NCBI GenBank assembly: GCA_947687605.1
Contig: CANTUT010000033.1
Span: 149,001-213,000 of the forward strand
DNA: 64,000 nucleotides
From: Reutealis trisperma
Lineage: Eukaryota > Streptophyta > Magnoliopsida > Malpighiales > Euphorbiaceae
Direction: 5' to 3'
Positions 50,693 to 63,174 of the stretch are shown piece by piece (the first letter of the stretch is position 1; the number at the start of each line of letters is the position of its first letter). Made by a program: the position numbers and the translations under genes. The notes beneath the pieces were generated by a model. The model was not told the origin of the DNA, did not search any database, and saw nothing but the letters and a program-made list of their open reading frames with translations.

Positions 50693-53600
50693 TCAGCTGT
50701 TGAAGCTCTGTGACCTCATGGAGTACTCTTTTATTAGTTTTGAGAAGAAAGAATCCTCTCTTTCTAGCAGTCTTACCGGTGTGTCATACTCTGCGATCCT
50801 CCCTGTTTCACACCATAATTTTAATGTATTATATAAGTACTCAATTCATCGCTTGCAACATGTGTATATGCTTGTATTGTGGACTTACCATCACTAAGGA
50901 CCAAAACATGATCACTATCTATAACCGTGTGGATTCTGTGAGCTATTGTCACTACTGTCCGATCTTTGAACTCTTGGCTAATGATCTTCTGTATCACCCC
51001 ATCTGTTGCTGAATCAACTGATGCTGTTGCTTCATCCAGCACAAGGATGCTACTTTTCTTTAGCAGGGCTCTTCCCAGACAGAATAATTGTCTTTGCCCC
51101 ACACTCCAGTTCTCTCCATTTTCAACCACTGTCATAGCCTACCATGTTATTTATTTAATTCGGCGGGGCTTTTCGGAGGTGCGTGTGTGTGTGTGTGTGG
51201 CTGTTGGGTTGGGGGGAGAACTGCATAATATATACTCCTTCTATTTCAAAATATTAGTTACTTTAGAAATTTTATTTTGTTTTAAAATATTTGTCATTTT
51301 ATGATTTAAGAAAATATTTATTATTTTTTTTCAATTTTATCATTCCAGGATATTTTAATCTTTTTAATTTAAAATTATGACAATTAAATGATTTTCTTAA
51401 TTTATGTGGCAAAATTTGAACGATTATTATTTTGAAATGGAGGGAGTATAATAGATCCAAACTGATGAATCGTACCTGTGGCGTCCAACTTTTCATGTTT
51501 TGAGCGTACCAGATCACCCAGTTGACACTTATCTAGAGTCTGGCCATGAGGTAATTAGCATGTCAGGTTAAACTTCAAATCAAGCTTGTTGGGAAAATTT
51601 TTGCATGTCTTTGAATTTAGCTACAATTATTACCTCCCATACTTCATGGTCAGAGTACTGCCCCAGTGGATCAAGGTTGCCTCTTACTGTTCCCTCAAAC
51701 ATTGTTGGGTCCTGCGGGATGATGCTAAGCCTTGATCTCAGGTCATGAAGACCTATCCTGGAAATATCCACGTCATCGATTGTAATGCTTCCCTCTCTGG
51801 CTTCAACAATTCTGAAAATGGCCTGTATGAGGGTTGATTTCCCACTCCCCGTCCTTCCTACAACACCAACCTTTTTCCCTCCTGGAAACGTGCAATTAAT
51901 GTTTTTCAGGATAGATGGCAGATGTTCTGCATAACGAATCTGTGACACGTTTCAATGAGTGTATGAGAAGATAGAATGCACTGTTTGTAAGTGATAATAA
52001 ATTTTGGCTGTTGAGAACAGCAGATTTTCGACAATAATATTTGTAATTGTCACCATCTTCTTTAATTGACTTTCAAATGTTGAAGACGTAACTGGAACAT
52101 TTTTGCACCTCTGTAGACTAGAAAACCTCTTATAGGTTACAAAATTAGATTGTTGAAGGTTCTTACCTCCAAATCTTTGAAGGATATCGTTCCTTCTTCT
52201 GGCCAGTTACTTGAAGGTGTGCGCTCTTCAACTATAAGGGGTGCTTCGCTTTTTATATTTGAGTACTGAAGAATTCTTTCTACTGAGATCATTTTGTTTT
52301 CTGCATTGCATATGTTCCATATGACTGAAGCTTGCAAAACATTCAAATTTATCCCATATGTTACCGCCAATCCTGCAATACCTGCAAAAATGAAAAATCT
52401 CCAGTTCAGGGTCAGAACTCATGCTTTCTTTTTTTCTGACGTGCATGTGTAAAATAGGCAATTGATTGCTCTCCCGTCCATAATGACTGAAGAAGCAAAT
52501 AGTTTAATACTTACCACTTTTGATGCCACTGCTATCAATAAATAGAACTTATATATTCATACTTACTTGGACTGATTATTCCTTCAGGGAGGGTCACAAG
52601 CAAAACCAGTGAGAAGGCAAATACAAAATTGGATAGTAAATTCAATCTGAAGGAAAGCCATTCCATTGCTGATACATTATGAAACCATGGCCTGGAGTGA
52701 CTGTCTATAAGTTCAAGATTTGCTTCAATAAAACAGCCTTCTTGATCAAAGGCACGAATTGTTGCAGCTCCTGCTAGTGATTCTGCAAAGTGGTGAAGAA
52801 TTGGAGCTCTCTGTATTCCGGCTAAGCGGGCCAGTTCTCTTGCCGTTGGTATGTAATATCTCTGAAAAATTCATATTGGTTTTTAGATTAGTTTCCATAA
52901 AAAGACAAACTCTTGAGGCCGTATGATTATGAAATTAGTAATTGTGTTTTCTTATAGCATTTGAGCTTCCAAGTTCCCCATCAATTTTTATTTTTTCTAT
53001 AAAAGATTTCTGGTTGTTTAAGCTTATGTTTCCTCTCTCTCTTTTCTGTCAGGACTTTCATATTACATAAAGAAGTGGAGCATTCAAATGGCATAAAAGT
53101 AAAATTAGTTCTTCTTATGCAATTTGAATAATCAGCTCTGGATAGATTGTATATCGAAGGCAAAAGAAATTGCTTACTTGGTACCATATGCAGATTGCAG
53201 TTACTGGAATAAAGATGACGAATACTTCCCATGCAACCTGGGACATTACTGCTATGGTCCCTAAAATCTGTATTATTGAGAAAGCACACCAACCTAGTCT
53301 GTGTGCCATTTCCAAGTCTAATACACTTTGGTCTGTAGATGCCTGCAAAAGATGACGTGTGATTTATTGTAAGTACAAATTCTGAACCTTACATGCATGA
53401 TTTATAATTCGACACATAACTTCTGAAATCTGATTTGGAAGCTATGATTATTATTTTGATTTGCAAATTCCGTAGCTATTTGGAACTTGAGGCTTGTTTA
53501 GCTTAACACCGTTTCACATTTTTCTGTCACAATTAAGTTTTGCATGACTTTTATTAGCAATCATACCTTTTAAGAATCACTTATCATGCTACTTAAAAGA

Positions 53601-56600
53601 TGTAGCATGGTCAAAAGAACAACAATTTGATTTATTGGGGGCTCTGTTAAAAATCTAATGTCTTTGGCTAGGTGTTTTGCTGTGAAAAATTGGTATATAT
53701 TCAGCACAATGTTTTTATACCCAGCCTGCTAATGGCAAAGATACAATAGGTCCGTGGTTGAACAAAAATATATTAAATATTAATTGCATTGGCGTAAGTT
53801 GTTAAAAAATAAATCAAGATATGTGTTGGAGTTGCTGAGATATTTGGTTAAAATCAAAAGCAAATCAAGAAAAAAATGACTCTCCTTATTCGTGGCAAGA
53901 TTTGTAGGAAGTTTGTCTAGTATTAGGTAGATTAGTTGTTGACTAAAAAAGCCATTCTCTTCCTATAAAAGAGAGGCTGATGCTGCTGTATAGAGAGAAT
54001 TAGAGAGTGAGAAACAGAGCTGCTGTAACAGAGAGAAACAGAGAGAGTTGGAGAGAGGTTTTTGTAAGAGAATTATGGTTAAAATGAAGAAGAAAAAACG
54101 AAAGAAATTTTCAGTTCTTTGTTTTGTGATTTTGTCATGAAATATTTTGTTTTCTCTTCCTCTCCAACTCCAACAATATGTTAAAAAGTTCTAAGTTTGG
54201 TGTGTAAATTTCTGGGAAAACTCTCAAAAAATAATTTGAAATTTAAAACAATAATCTTATATCATAGAACAAGTAGTTGAAATTAAAATTTTAAGTAACT
54301 ATAAAAATATATATTAATAACAAACAAAAGTACGGTTGATTTTGATAGATTTTACACATAAATCTGATAAATATATAATTTTTTAGTTTACAAAGAAAAA
54401 AGAGAGAGAATTAAATCATTTAAACAATATTGTTGAATTTTTAGTTTGAATGAAAATATCAAGCTACCTGTGCAGCAGTGCAACTCAATGAAATGTGGGT
54501 GAAAGGAACTCCAGGAGGGACCGAATTCAAGCTGCCACATTTCCAAGCAAAACCCGACCCACTTGTTTGAACCATGATCAGCTTGACCGGTTTACGTTTT
54601 AACTAGCTAGTTTATGTGGTTTAAGCCAGTTTTCCTTCACGATGGATTTAAGATTGAAATCAGACCAGACCATTGTTGAGTATGAAAACAAAAAAGAGGC
54701 ATGAGCTGATCATATTAAGAGGTAGTGTCCCTACATTTTTTTTTTTTTTTTTATTAAAAATGCTTACTTATAAATCTTTGATGGAGCATGGAGATTCAAC
54801 TGTTGAAAGTAGATAAAAATTCATTGGCTCATTTGTTTATTTTCATATTAAAATCTATTATCTCCAATTGATATTTAAGAATGTGCATGCTAGATAGTGG
54901 CTTAGTTATATTTTTCATAGCTCTCTAATTTTTTTGCCTCTCCCCCCACATGTTGAAAATTTTGTCTCTCAAATACATGCAACTCTTTAATAATAACAGA
55001 AGAGAGAAATAGAATGGTGCTTTTGAATGGAAATTGAACAAGCAACTCTGATAACCTATATATTACTTACCCGGTTCAAGATTCTTCCAGTTGGGGTTGA
55101 GTCAAAAAATGCCATTGGAGCCCGGAGTACACTATGCAGCATGTTTGTGAAGAGCTTCTGTGCTGTTGAAAGTCCTGTTATTGCTACTAGTATGGCTCGG
55201 ATCAATACACAAAGTGAGCTACCAACAGCAAGTAGTACATAAACAAGCAATATGATATTCATTCTTATTACTGGTCGACTTTCACTTGTAGGAGGTGAAG
55301 CCCATGCCATCCAATAGTTACTAGCAATCTGTAACATTTGGAATGATGACTGTGCCAGGATTATGATCGGAACCAGGGCTCCACGTTTCACAGTGGTTAA
55401 ATATGACCAGTAAACTTCTTTTCCAATGCTTCCTTTTTCTCTTTCTTCATCTTGCACTAGTTTTCCTCCCTTTTCTGTTATCTCTACAGAAAGGTCATGG
55501 TCTGAGTCATGCCGTGTGCTTGAAAGATTTGCATTTGAAGATGAATCTGCATTGCAGTTGCCTTCAGGTACTGGATTTTGAGACATTCTTCTTGAATTTT
55601 CAACTTTAAGGACTGACTCTAGGGCTTGGCTATGGGCACCGACTAGGATTTCAAATCCTATGTTTTGTTTCAATAGTTCATCGAATGTACCAGCTTGTGC
55701 TATTCTTCCATTTTGCATCACCTGTTCACATTTATCAGTTATAATCTCATGATCCTAAAATCCCCAACCCTCAATACGGCTAAACTCTATCATTTTGAAG
55801 TTGCATGCCATCTATTAACATATATTATACAGTATATCATGGTGTATAACTATAACTTGCAGTGTCAATTGCTCGTTTAGTGAGGTTCAAAAATGATTTA
55901 TCTTAGAATCAACACACAATCTTCTGGCATATAATATTCTGTGCTCTCTGGTGCTTAAAGTCATTCTTGCCAATTGTCTGGATTATACTGTAACTTTGTG
56001 CGATATCTCTCTTACCAGAATGAGGTCTGCAGCAGGAAGAAACTCGACTTGGTGGGTAACATAAATTATAGTCTTATCTTTGAGAATTCCCATTAAGCAT
56101 TCCTGCAAAATGTGAATCACAACAACATTCAATGCTTAAATTCTTGTATTAGTAGCTTCGAACTACCATTTCAGAAGAGTGTGTGAGATATTTTCTACAA
56201 GTATCTGGAAGTGGATATTAGGACCCCTCACCCCCACACGAAAAAAAAAAAAAAAAAGGAAGAAGAAGAAGAAGAAGAAGAAGAAAAGGCACTGGAACAC
56301 TGACCCGAAAGAGTTGGGTTCCTGTATGAGCATCTACTGCACTGAAAGGGTCATCAAGTAGATATATGTCGGCATCCTGGTAAACTGCTCGAGCAATTTG
56401 TATCCTTTGCTTTTGTCCCCCACTCATATTTATTCCTCTTTCTCCAATCTCAGTAAGGTCACCGTAGTTGAACAGCTCAAAATCCTTTGTCAATGCACAT
56501 GCTTTAACTGTTTTATAATATTTGGCGCTGTCATATGGATTTCCAAATAGAATGTTCTCCCTGATATTTCCCGTCAGTATCCATGGAGATTGGGGAACAT

Positions 56601-59044
56601 AAGCCTTTGTACCACTGATCTTCACACTCCCTGACAGCTTTTGTATTTCTCCAAGAACGCAGGAAAGCAAGCTAGATTTGCCAGATCCTACAGTTCCACA
56701 AATTGCCACCTTCATCCCCCTTTTCACTTTCAACTGTATTCCATCAAGAGTTGGCATGCTTGACTCAGGGTCCCAGCTGAATTTCCCACCATCAATCTCA
56801 ACCTCAAATTCTGTCATATCTTGCAGAACATACTCAACGGCATCATGCTGAATTTCACCTTCCTGAAGGTAGGAAGCCACTCTATCTGCTGAGACTTTGC
56901 CCTGTGCAATCACAGAGAGAAGATCAGGTAAATTGAAAATGGGATCTTGCAACATCCGAAAGGTTGCCAATGCTGAGAGAACTCTTCCGGCAGTGAGTTG
57001 AATTCTCATTAGCATGCACGCTCCAAATGTTACGACAGAGATAAATGTAGGTGATCCCCAAAAAATGAAAGCTGAAATTGCAGAAAGTCTAAGAGACTTC
57101 CATAGCCATTTATATTCTATGGTCCTTAAGCTCTCTAGCTTGTGGAGGAATTGAGTGTCCCATGCTTGAAGTTTCAGAATCTTCATGTTTCGGAGCACCT
57201 CTGAAGTGGCTTTCATTCTATTGTCCTTGGCTTCCATGATTTGAGATTGGTATCTTTTCTGGATTTTTGTAATGGGTATATTGCATGTCAGCACCATTAA
57301 AGTTGCACCTAAAGCTGCCAATGATCCCAAACCTAAGTTTGTCTTTAGAATGAAGATTGCTAAGGAAATCTGTATAGGCAACATCCATAAAATGTTCAAG
57401 TACCACATGAAATCCGTAATTCTTTGGATATCTACACTCATGTAGTTAATGATCTCTCCGCTAGTGTGAGTTTGGCGGGATTGGCTTGACAATAGTAGGC
57501 CCTTTTTGTAAATGTGAGATATCAAAGCAGCTCTAAGGCGAAGACCTAATTGGCGGGCACCGAATATCCACTGCCTCTGTGCTATCGTCTCGATCATCTT
57601 GGCACATAGAAAGGCTAGTGCAAGAAGGTAACCACTCTCTAATGTCCGGGTTTTCTTCTCGTTTAAAAAATTTACAAAGTCATCAATGAGATATGGACCA
57701 ACATATGATGCTCCAGCACTGATAACTGCAAATAATGCATTAATTGCTGCTTTCTTTCTGATAAAGAAGAAGATTGCCTTGTAGATAGAGGGGTTTGTGG
57801 TCCTGTCTGTCCCCTTGACTTGGTTTAGGCACTCATCAAAGGCTGGGGAAAGAAATCCAGCAGAGTCCTTGATGTCGACGTCTGGGATTTCGTCCTGTTC
57901 AAGAGGTTTCTTGAAGCCAATAGCAAACAATGAGTTGAGCCAAGAGAATGTAATCAGCTGGAGAAGAGTTGCTTTTCCATATGGAGATTCCCTCTTTCCT
58001 TCCAAGTGTTTACCAGCCTTTCCATGAACAAGAAGGGGGTCGGTTATGGAATTTGACGAAATGAAGACTATGCCTGTCTTCCCATGGATCGAAACAACCA
58101 AAAGGTAAGCGGAGGAGAGGACACCAAGGAAGTCTGCGTAGTCTCTAACTCTAAGACGGCCATGGGTTGTAATTCTGAAATAGGCGTTTAGAGATGTGCA
58201 TGTGATGGATAATAAGAAGCTGCAAACCCACCATGCTCTTAGAGTGCAAGGAAACTTGCAATGCAGGGCTCTGTATACTGCAATCACTGTAATTGCAGAC
58301 GATACTAATTGCATGGTCTGAGATGAGAAGGCTAGAAATTTAGAGTTGCAATAGGTCTTCTGACCATTTAGCAGCAGCAGCAGCACTGAAAAATGAACTC
58401 CAAGCATCAAAGAGGAACAGAGGAGGGTGGCTTTGTAAGCGATGCTGAATTTGGGACCAATGGAATACTGATGCATGCTTTGATCTGGGAGTTTTGTCCT
58501 CCTTTTGGATGCTATGCTCACACATTTTCGCAGCAGAAAAAGGAGGAATAAGATTCCAAGGAAACCAAGTTGCACTAGTATGCTTACGTGCTCCCACAAA
58601 CAGGGTGAGTTTAGCTGTGGCCATGGCATGTTAATTAGAAGCTTAAATTCTGCAAACATAGTGGAGCAGGTAATTAGGAGCAGATATATATTTGGAAGCT
58701 TGAAATGTCAGTATTTATAATAAAGAAAAATGGAGAAATGTTTAGTTGAAATCATTTGACTAGTATTCTGTAATTATTATTATTTTGATTGTGTGTAGAA
58801 AGAAGCAGTTGAAGCAGAATCGAAGATAGAAGCAAAAATATATAATATGTGTGCTGTGTACCTGGAAAGGAAAGGAAGAGAAGAAATTACCTGTTGCTGC
58901 GGCAGCAACATGTGAATCCAGAAACATGGGTGTGGAAGTAATGTTGAATGAATGAAGGTTGGGATTGTAGGCTGAGGATGGAATGTTAATCAAATTAAAT
59001 GATTGACGGAGAAATAGGGCCTGATGATGAGAGTAACTAGGCAT
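50693..59044 (-). CDS. ABC transporter, C family (MRP type), full length
   Basis: ATP-driven exporter of the ABCC/MRP family, usually moving glutathione or other conjugates across vacuolar or plasma membrane; substrate unknown. Eleven minus-strand exons join in frame to 1543 residues: 58891-59044, 56305-58649, 56016-56102, 55071-55721, 53178-53342, 52567-52861, 52167-52381, 51634-51939, 51476-51539, 50889-51128, 50693-50802. Layout: extra N-terminal membrane domain, membrane domain 1, NBD1 with Walker A GTVGSGKSS (about 704), signature MSGGQKQR (about 793) and Walker B IYLLDDPFSAVD (about 816); then an acidic linker, membrane domain 2, and NBD2 with GRTGSGKST (about 1333), SVGQRQL (about 1435) and ILVLDEATASVD (about 1456). 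All ATP-site motifs are intact. Nearest relatives seem to be the plant ABCC3/9/15-like group (from memory). Without exon 1 an ATG at 58659 would open a 1495-residue version; see findings. Confidence 0.94.
51235..51446. mobile_element. Stowaway MITE in an ABCC intron, 212 bp
   Basis: Terminal repeats CTCCTTCTATTTCAAAATA (left) and CTCCCTCCATTTCAAAATA (right, reverse complement) with TA on both sides (51233-51234 and 51447-51448). CTCCCTCC-type ends with TA target duplication are the Tc1/mariner Stowaway signature. It lies in the intron between the exons at 51476-51539 and 50889-51128. Confidence 0.88.
53824..54175. mobile_element. Solo LTR in an ABCC intron, 352 bp
   Basis: It starts TGTTGGAGTTG and ends CAACTCCAACA, a perfect 11-bp terminal inverted repeat with TG...CA ends. 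ATATG repeats exactly on both sides (53819-53823 and 54176-54180). A TATA-like tataaaagagag at about 53967 fits the LTR promoter on the plus strand, opposite to the gene. No internal element sequence adjoins, so this is a solo LTR left by recombination. It sits in the 1.7-kb intron 53343-55070. Confidence 0.92.
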
Positions 59045-59087
59045 AGGATTTTGTTTGTACGCGTCTCTGTGCAGCCATGTGTGCCAT
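59037..59087 (-). other. Upstream ORF overlapping the ABCC start codon
   Basis: An ATG at 59087 (and in frame at 59078) opens a 16-codon frame whose stop TAG (59037-59039) lies just past the ABCC ATG at 59044, in a different frame. If transcription starts near the TATA box at about 59150, ribosomes meet this frame first. Confidence 0.55.
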
Positions 59088-59146
59088 AAAAAAAAACAGT
59101 TTTTAAGAGAAATGAGGGAGTGACTGTGGCTATATTTGTACCTATA

Positions 59147-59157
59147 TTTTATATATA
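59147..59157 (-). promoter_or_regulatory. Probable TATA box of the ABCC gene
   Basis: tatatataaaa on the minus strand about 105 bp upstream of the ABCC ATG at 59044, followed by a C/T-rich stretch (cactccctcatttctc). Confidence 0.5.
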
Positions 59158-60049
59158 TAATTTATTATTATTATTATTTTGGTAAATTTTGGCTTCAAGT
59201 GAACTTGAGATCTGACCATTGAGTTGATGAGTGATGAGATGAGGAATTGAAAGACCGACTGGTTTCAAGCGGCCATTTTTGGCTGGCTGCTTGTCTCCAC
59301 ACTCTGTGTCTCTCTCTCGGGCAAGTGGAGTCATTGTCAGAAGGAAAACAATATGCTATGCTCAACTGTGAACAAGTTAAATTAAAATTTCCGCGTGTAA
59401 GTTTAGAAAGAGTGTCTGATACTTGGTATTTAAGACTTCCTGTGCTGTCAATCACATTTCAGATCAAGAAATTTTGGGTTTTTCATTCCTGCTTTGTCTT
59501 CGTCACTCTCACATAAGTAGGCCTTCCACTCTCCCCACCTGATGGTTACTGTTTTCTAACAGTCTCACCTAATTCATTTTTCTACCTTTTTTAATTTTGC
59601 AAGAAATCAGTTATACTACTAATAAAAAGTTTTTACAATTGCATTCTCATTTTAGCTTAGTTAGCCTTGGCGTTCAGTTTCTTATTAATAGTTACCCGCA
59701 AATTTAATTAAGGTTTTGGACACACAAATCAAAACTCATAATTTAATGCTATGTATGAATCTCATCTAAAAATCTATTTTTGGCTTCCAGAATCCATAAA
59801 ACAAATTCATAATTTTAAAAAAAGAAAAGAAAGATATATGGACAGAAACAGATAAGTGAGGTGTCATTCAGTAGTCACCACTCACTAGTCATTACGTACT
59901 TTGTTCTTGGCAGTTGGCAGGGCAGTCATAGCACGCATATAGAATATTATGTTTCTGTGTTCCCTTATTTTATTTTTAATTATGAAGCTGCTGCCTGATG
60001 GTGTGTGTGAATCCCTGGGAATTTTGTCATTTTCTTTTTGCCAACATGA

Positions 60050-60270
60050 ATGCATAGAAAATTAACCATAAACCATTAATCCTTAAATAATAATAATTAT
60101 TATTATTATTATATTCCCAGAATGGTTTGGTAGATGTGGAATTTTGTCAGTTTTATTGATAGAAAATTAACCATAAACCATCATTAGTCTTTAAATAATA
60201 ATAATAATAATAGTAATTATTATTGTCATTTTCCCAGAATGGTTAGGTAGATGTGGAATTTTGTCATTAA
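60050..60270. repeat. Two-copy tandem repeat, period about 105 bp
   Basis: agaaaattaaccataaacca, an ATT/AAT-rich core, cccagaatggtt and ggtagatgtggaattttgtca recur at about 60056 and 60161 in the same order. The phrase ggaattttgtca also occurs once just upstream (about 60017). Confidence 0.8.
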
Positions 60271-60359
60271 TTACAAATAATTAATAAAAATGTTGATTTC
60301 ATTAAAAAAATATATAAGAAAATAATCTGAATGGCAACTGCAACTACAAACGGCATAAT

Positions 60360-60722
60360 GGCCAAGCTAGAATTCAGAGAGCTGAATCTCCTCTTCAAAC
60401 AAGCTTTATGCGCTACGAATGGCAGTACAGATGGCTGTTGATCTCAATTTGGAGAATGTTATTTTTGAAATAGATAGCTTAATTTTGTATAATGCTTTGA
60501 CTAATCATAATGATATACACACACTGAGATATTGAAGCTATTGTGCTCAACATTAAAAGAGCACTATGAGTGATAAAGAACACTGATATTGCTTTAATTA
60601 GAAACCAAAGCAGCCTAGTAACTGATTGGATACCTAAACAGGTTTTGAGCAGGAATTTGCCTTGTAAATGGGTTGCTTTTCCCCCTGATGCTCTTGCTAA
60701 GCTTTTGTATTCGAATGTCTGA
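60360..60722 (+). pseudogene. Dead RNase H-like fragment of a LINE-type retrotransposon
   Basis: Pieces in two frames line up with the RVT_3/RNase H-like domain found at the end of plant LINE and related proteins. From 60419 the frame reads MAVQMAVDLNLENVIFEIDS and on to LILYNALTN. A second frame reads DIEAIVLNIKRAL, a stop, then LVTDWIPKQVLSRN and PPDALAKLLYSNV. The FEIDS motif carries a catalytic-type Asp and PPDALAK resembles the last acidic site of the fold. At least one frameshift and one internal stop make it non-functional. No reverse transcriptase sequence was seen nearby. Confidence 0.68.
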
Positions 60723-62671
60723 TCTGGTTTTATGCAATGAAAGTAATCATTATTTATGATTAAAAAAAACAGCAAAATGGGTGCATAGAGTGGAAGATGA
60801 TTGGAGTTCCCCTTTTGCACTTAGAAAAAAACAAGATAAGAAAAGATGGTTGTGGGGGACAGAGAGAGTCAGATTTAAACAAAAAAAAAAAAAAAAAATC
60901 AGAAAATAAGGAGATAATCTCCAATTTGAAATCTCAACCTTATCAAAGTATTCAATTTAACATTCAATGAAAGAATTAAACTTATGTTTTAAGATATTTA
61001 ACATGTGTGATACTATGTGACCATAATATACATGATATGGGCTTTATAAAATTAGAAGTAGGATCTATTTTATATTTTTAAATAATATAAAATATTAAAA
61101 TTTATTTTTAAATCATAAAAATTATTTATTTTGCATTTTAAATAATATAAAAAAAATTAAAAACTTAAAATAGTTCAAAAAATTAAAATAAAAAAAAAAT
61201 CTGAATTTCAAAAAATGAAATCCAAATCTGAGTTTTAAAATCAAATACTACAACAGCCACTAAGTGGTGTTTAATTCACACCAAGAAATAATTTTTCCAA
61301 GAAATTATTATTGAAGACAACGATTGTCATAGAAGAAGCAACAAAACTACAAAAATTACAAGATTGCACCTTGTACTCGCCTGTGGGATTGTCGGACTTT
61401 TTTATTTGAGATTTTGCAATGAATTGGCTGCTTTATTGGAACTCCATCAATGTTACGGGATGATCAAAATAATGTCCTGCCATTTTGTTATTTTCTTGTA
61501 ACTAAAAATGAGTGTTATTTGTCCACAATTTTAACCTCACCACCAAGATCACTAAGGCCATCACCAATCAGTCTCGAAATCTCAAGCTCCAGCTCGTGTT
61601 GGCCACTGTGGTAAAAAATCCAGCAACGACACCACTAGTGGAGAAGTCATGCACCGTCCGCGCGCCACTAACCAGCTTCTCGTTGTTGCACCCGATTCAC
61701 CCGCTTGCCACTGCCCAACTCCATTTGGTGAAGATGAAGGAGATGAACCAGCCAATAACCCAAATTCAAATTTGAGTTTTTATTATTTTTTTCTAAGTTT
61801 TTTAATTTTAATGTTTTTATTATTGTAAAATATGTTTTTGAAATTTTAACAATTTTTATTAAAAAATATGAAATGAATCCCACAAAATTACTTTATTAAA
61901 TTGAATAATTTTCGTTATTTGTAACTGACGATCATACCTCAAATTTACTCAAAATATGGGTTTAAATAGTCAATTGAAGGAAAATCTTTTCTAAGATACT
62001 AAATTTGGATATTTAGATGAAATTCAGCCATAAATTAAGTATTACCCTGAAAATAAGAATTGCAAAATCAGAAATAAAATAAAACCCCCCAATCTTTTCA
62101 GTTTACACGATTATATCAAAGTTACAGTTTTTCATAAGAATGATATACCTTTTTACTTCTGCGGACGGCCAAATGATGAGTGAATAATTCATAGTCATAG
62201 AAAGAATGAGAATGAGACTCAGCGCGTGAACTTTGATCCCATCACTTGCCAACTTTGCCGCATATGCTTTTATTATTAATATTTGACGAGCCACTCAAAT
62301 GGGTTTTCCTTTCAAAACTCAAAATCATTACCGAAAAAAAAAAAAATAGCCCGTGAGCCTGCTGCTGCATCACCATCACATAACAGTTAGTACAACATTT
62401 TACCACACCACGTGTGATCCACTTATGAAATGATATTATAAATAAACAGTTAAACAGTAATTATGGATCGAATAATCCAATCCAATCCAACCCCATCTTA
62501 CATCTTTCTTTTGAGATACAAATAAATACTTTTGAAGCTGAATTCAATCTTCACAAATCATTTGTCCATGCCAATTGGCACGTCATTGTCGTATTATCAA
62601 AAATTGTGAAAAATGACTCGATCAATCTTACACCCATCATCAATTCAAAAAAATAAATTTCTTACTCCATC

Positions 62672-62864
62672 AGTCATCACTGCCATGCCCTGAATCTGAG
62701 CCATTTTCTTCGTTCTTGCCGAAGTAGACAGATCCAACTTCTCTATGACCTGTGGATTGGATCAAAACAAAATACTTCACAAATTTGAAATGTATGGAAA
62801 CCACGCAAGCCGATTCCATTTGTGCATCCTTGTATTGAACTTTATGGGGGCCACCAATCTCTGT
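62672..62864 (-). other. Candidate exons of unknown identity downstream of DNA2
   Basis: On the minus strand a canonical-looking acceptor (acttacag) precedes an open stretch reading EIGGPHKVQYKDAQMESA. A second good acceptor (gatccaatccacag) precedes HREVGSVYFGKNEENGSDS, which ends GHGSDD and a stop. Composition is protein-like rather than random AT. I do not recognise the product. It could be an alternative 3' end of DNA2, part of another gene, or chance. Confidence 0.3.
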
Positions 62865-63174
62865 AAGTCCAAAACGTTTAAACATATAATACCAAACAAA
62901 AATTGCGAAACTCCTCGCGCAAGAAAAAGTAATAAAATGCACATTTAGGCCTATTTTATACCTACCTTATAGATTATAACTGGTCAAATTTCGCAACTAG
63001 GGGAGCCTTTCTTTCATTTACATTCGTTAGAAGGTTACAAAAGTTTATTGTCCTTTTGTACATGTATATACATATTCGAATTAGACAAAAAAATAAAAAT
63101 AAAAATACAGAAGCACAAAATTTCCGTGTATGTTGGTGAATAAGAGGAAAATAGCCAAAAAATATTATTGACAT

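Larger units (their letters stand above)
59165..63174. other. Intergenic DNA between ABCC and DNA2 genes
   Basis: It contains the upstream region of ABCC, a 105-bp tandem duplication, a dead RNase H-like fragment and candidate unassigned exons at 62672-62864, each listed separately. About 61500-61770 is GC-richer and open on the plus strand for 87 codons, but the protein is not recognisable. The right end is DNA2 3' UTR. Confidence 0.5.

Noticed and set aside
51128..51476. Missing NBD2 segment suggesting a broken ABCC gene
   Set aside because: A 64-bp exon at 51476-51539 supplies the segment (TLDKCQLGDLV) in phase, so the gene is intact.
58659..58659. ATG at 58659 as the ABCC start codon
   Set aside because: It lies within a good acceptor, and an upstream exon joins in phase with homologue-like residues. 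It is kept only as an alternative.
61512..61775. 87-codon plus-strand frame in a GC-richer patch
   Set aside because: No recognisable domain, no neighbouring exons and low-complexity Pro/Thr/Leu content. Transposon debris is more likely.
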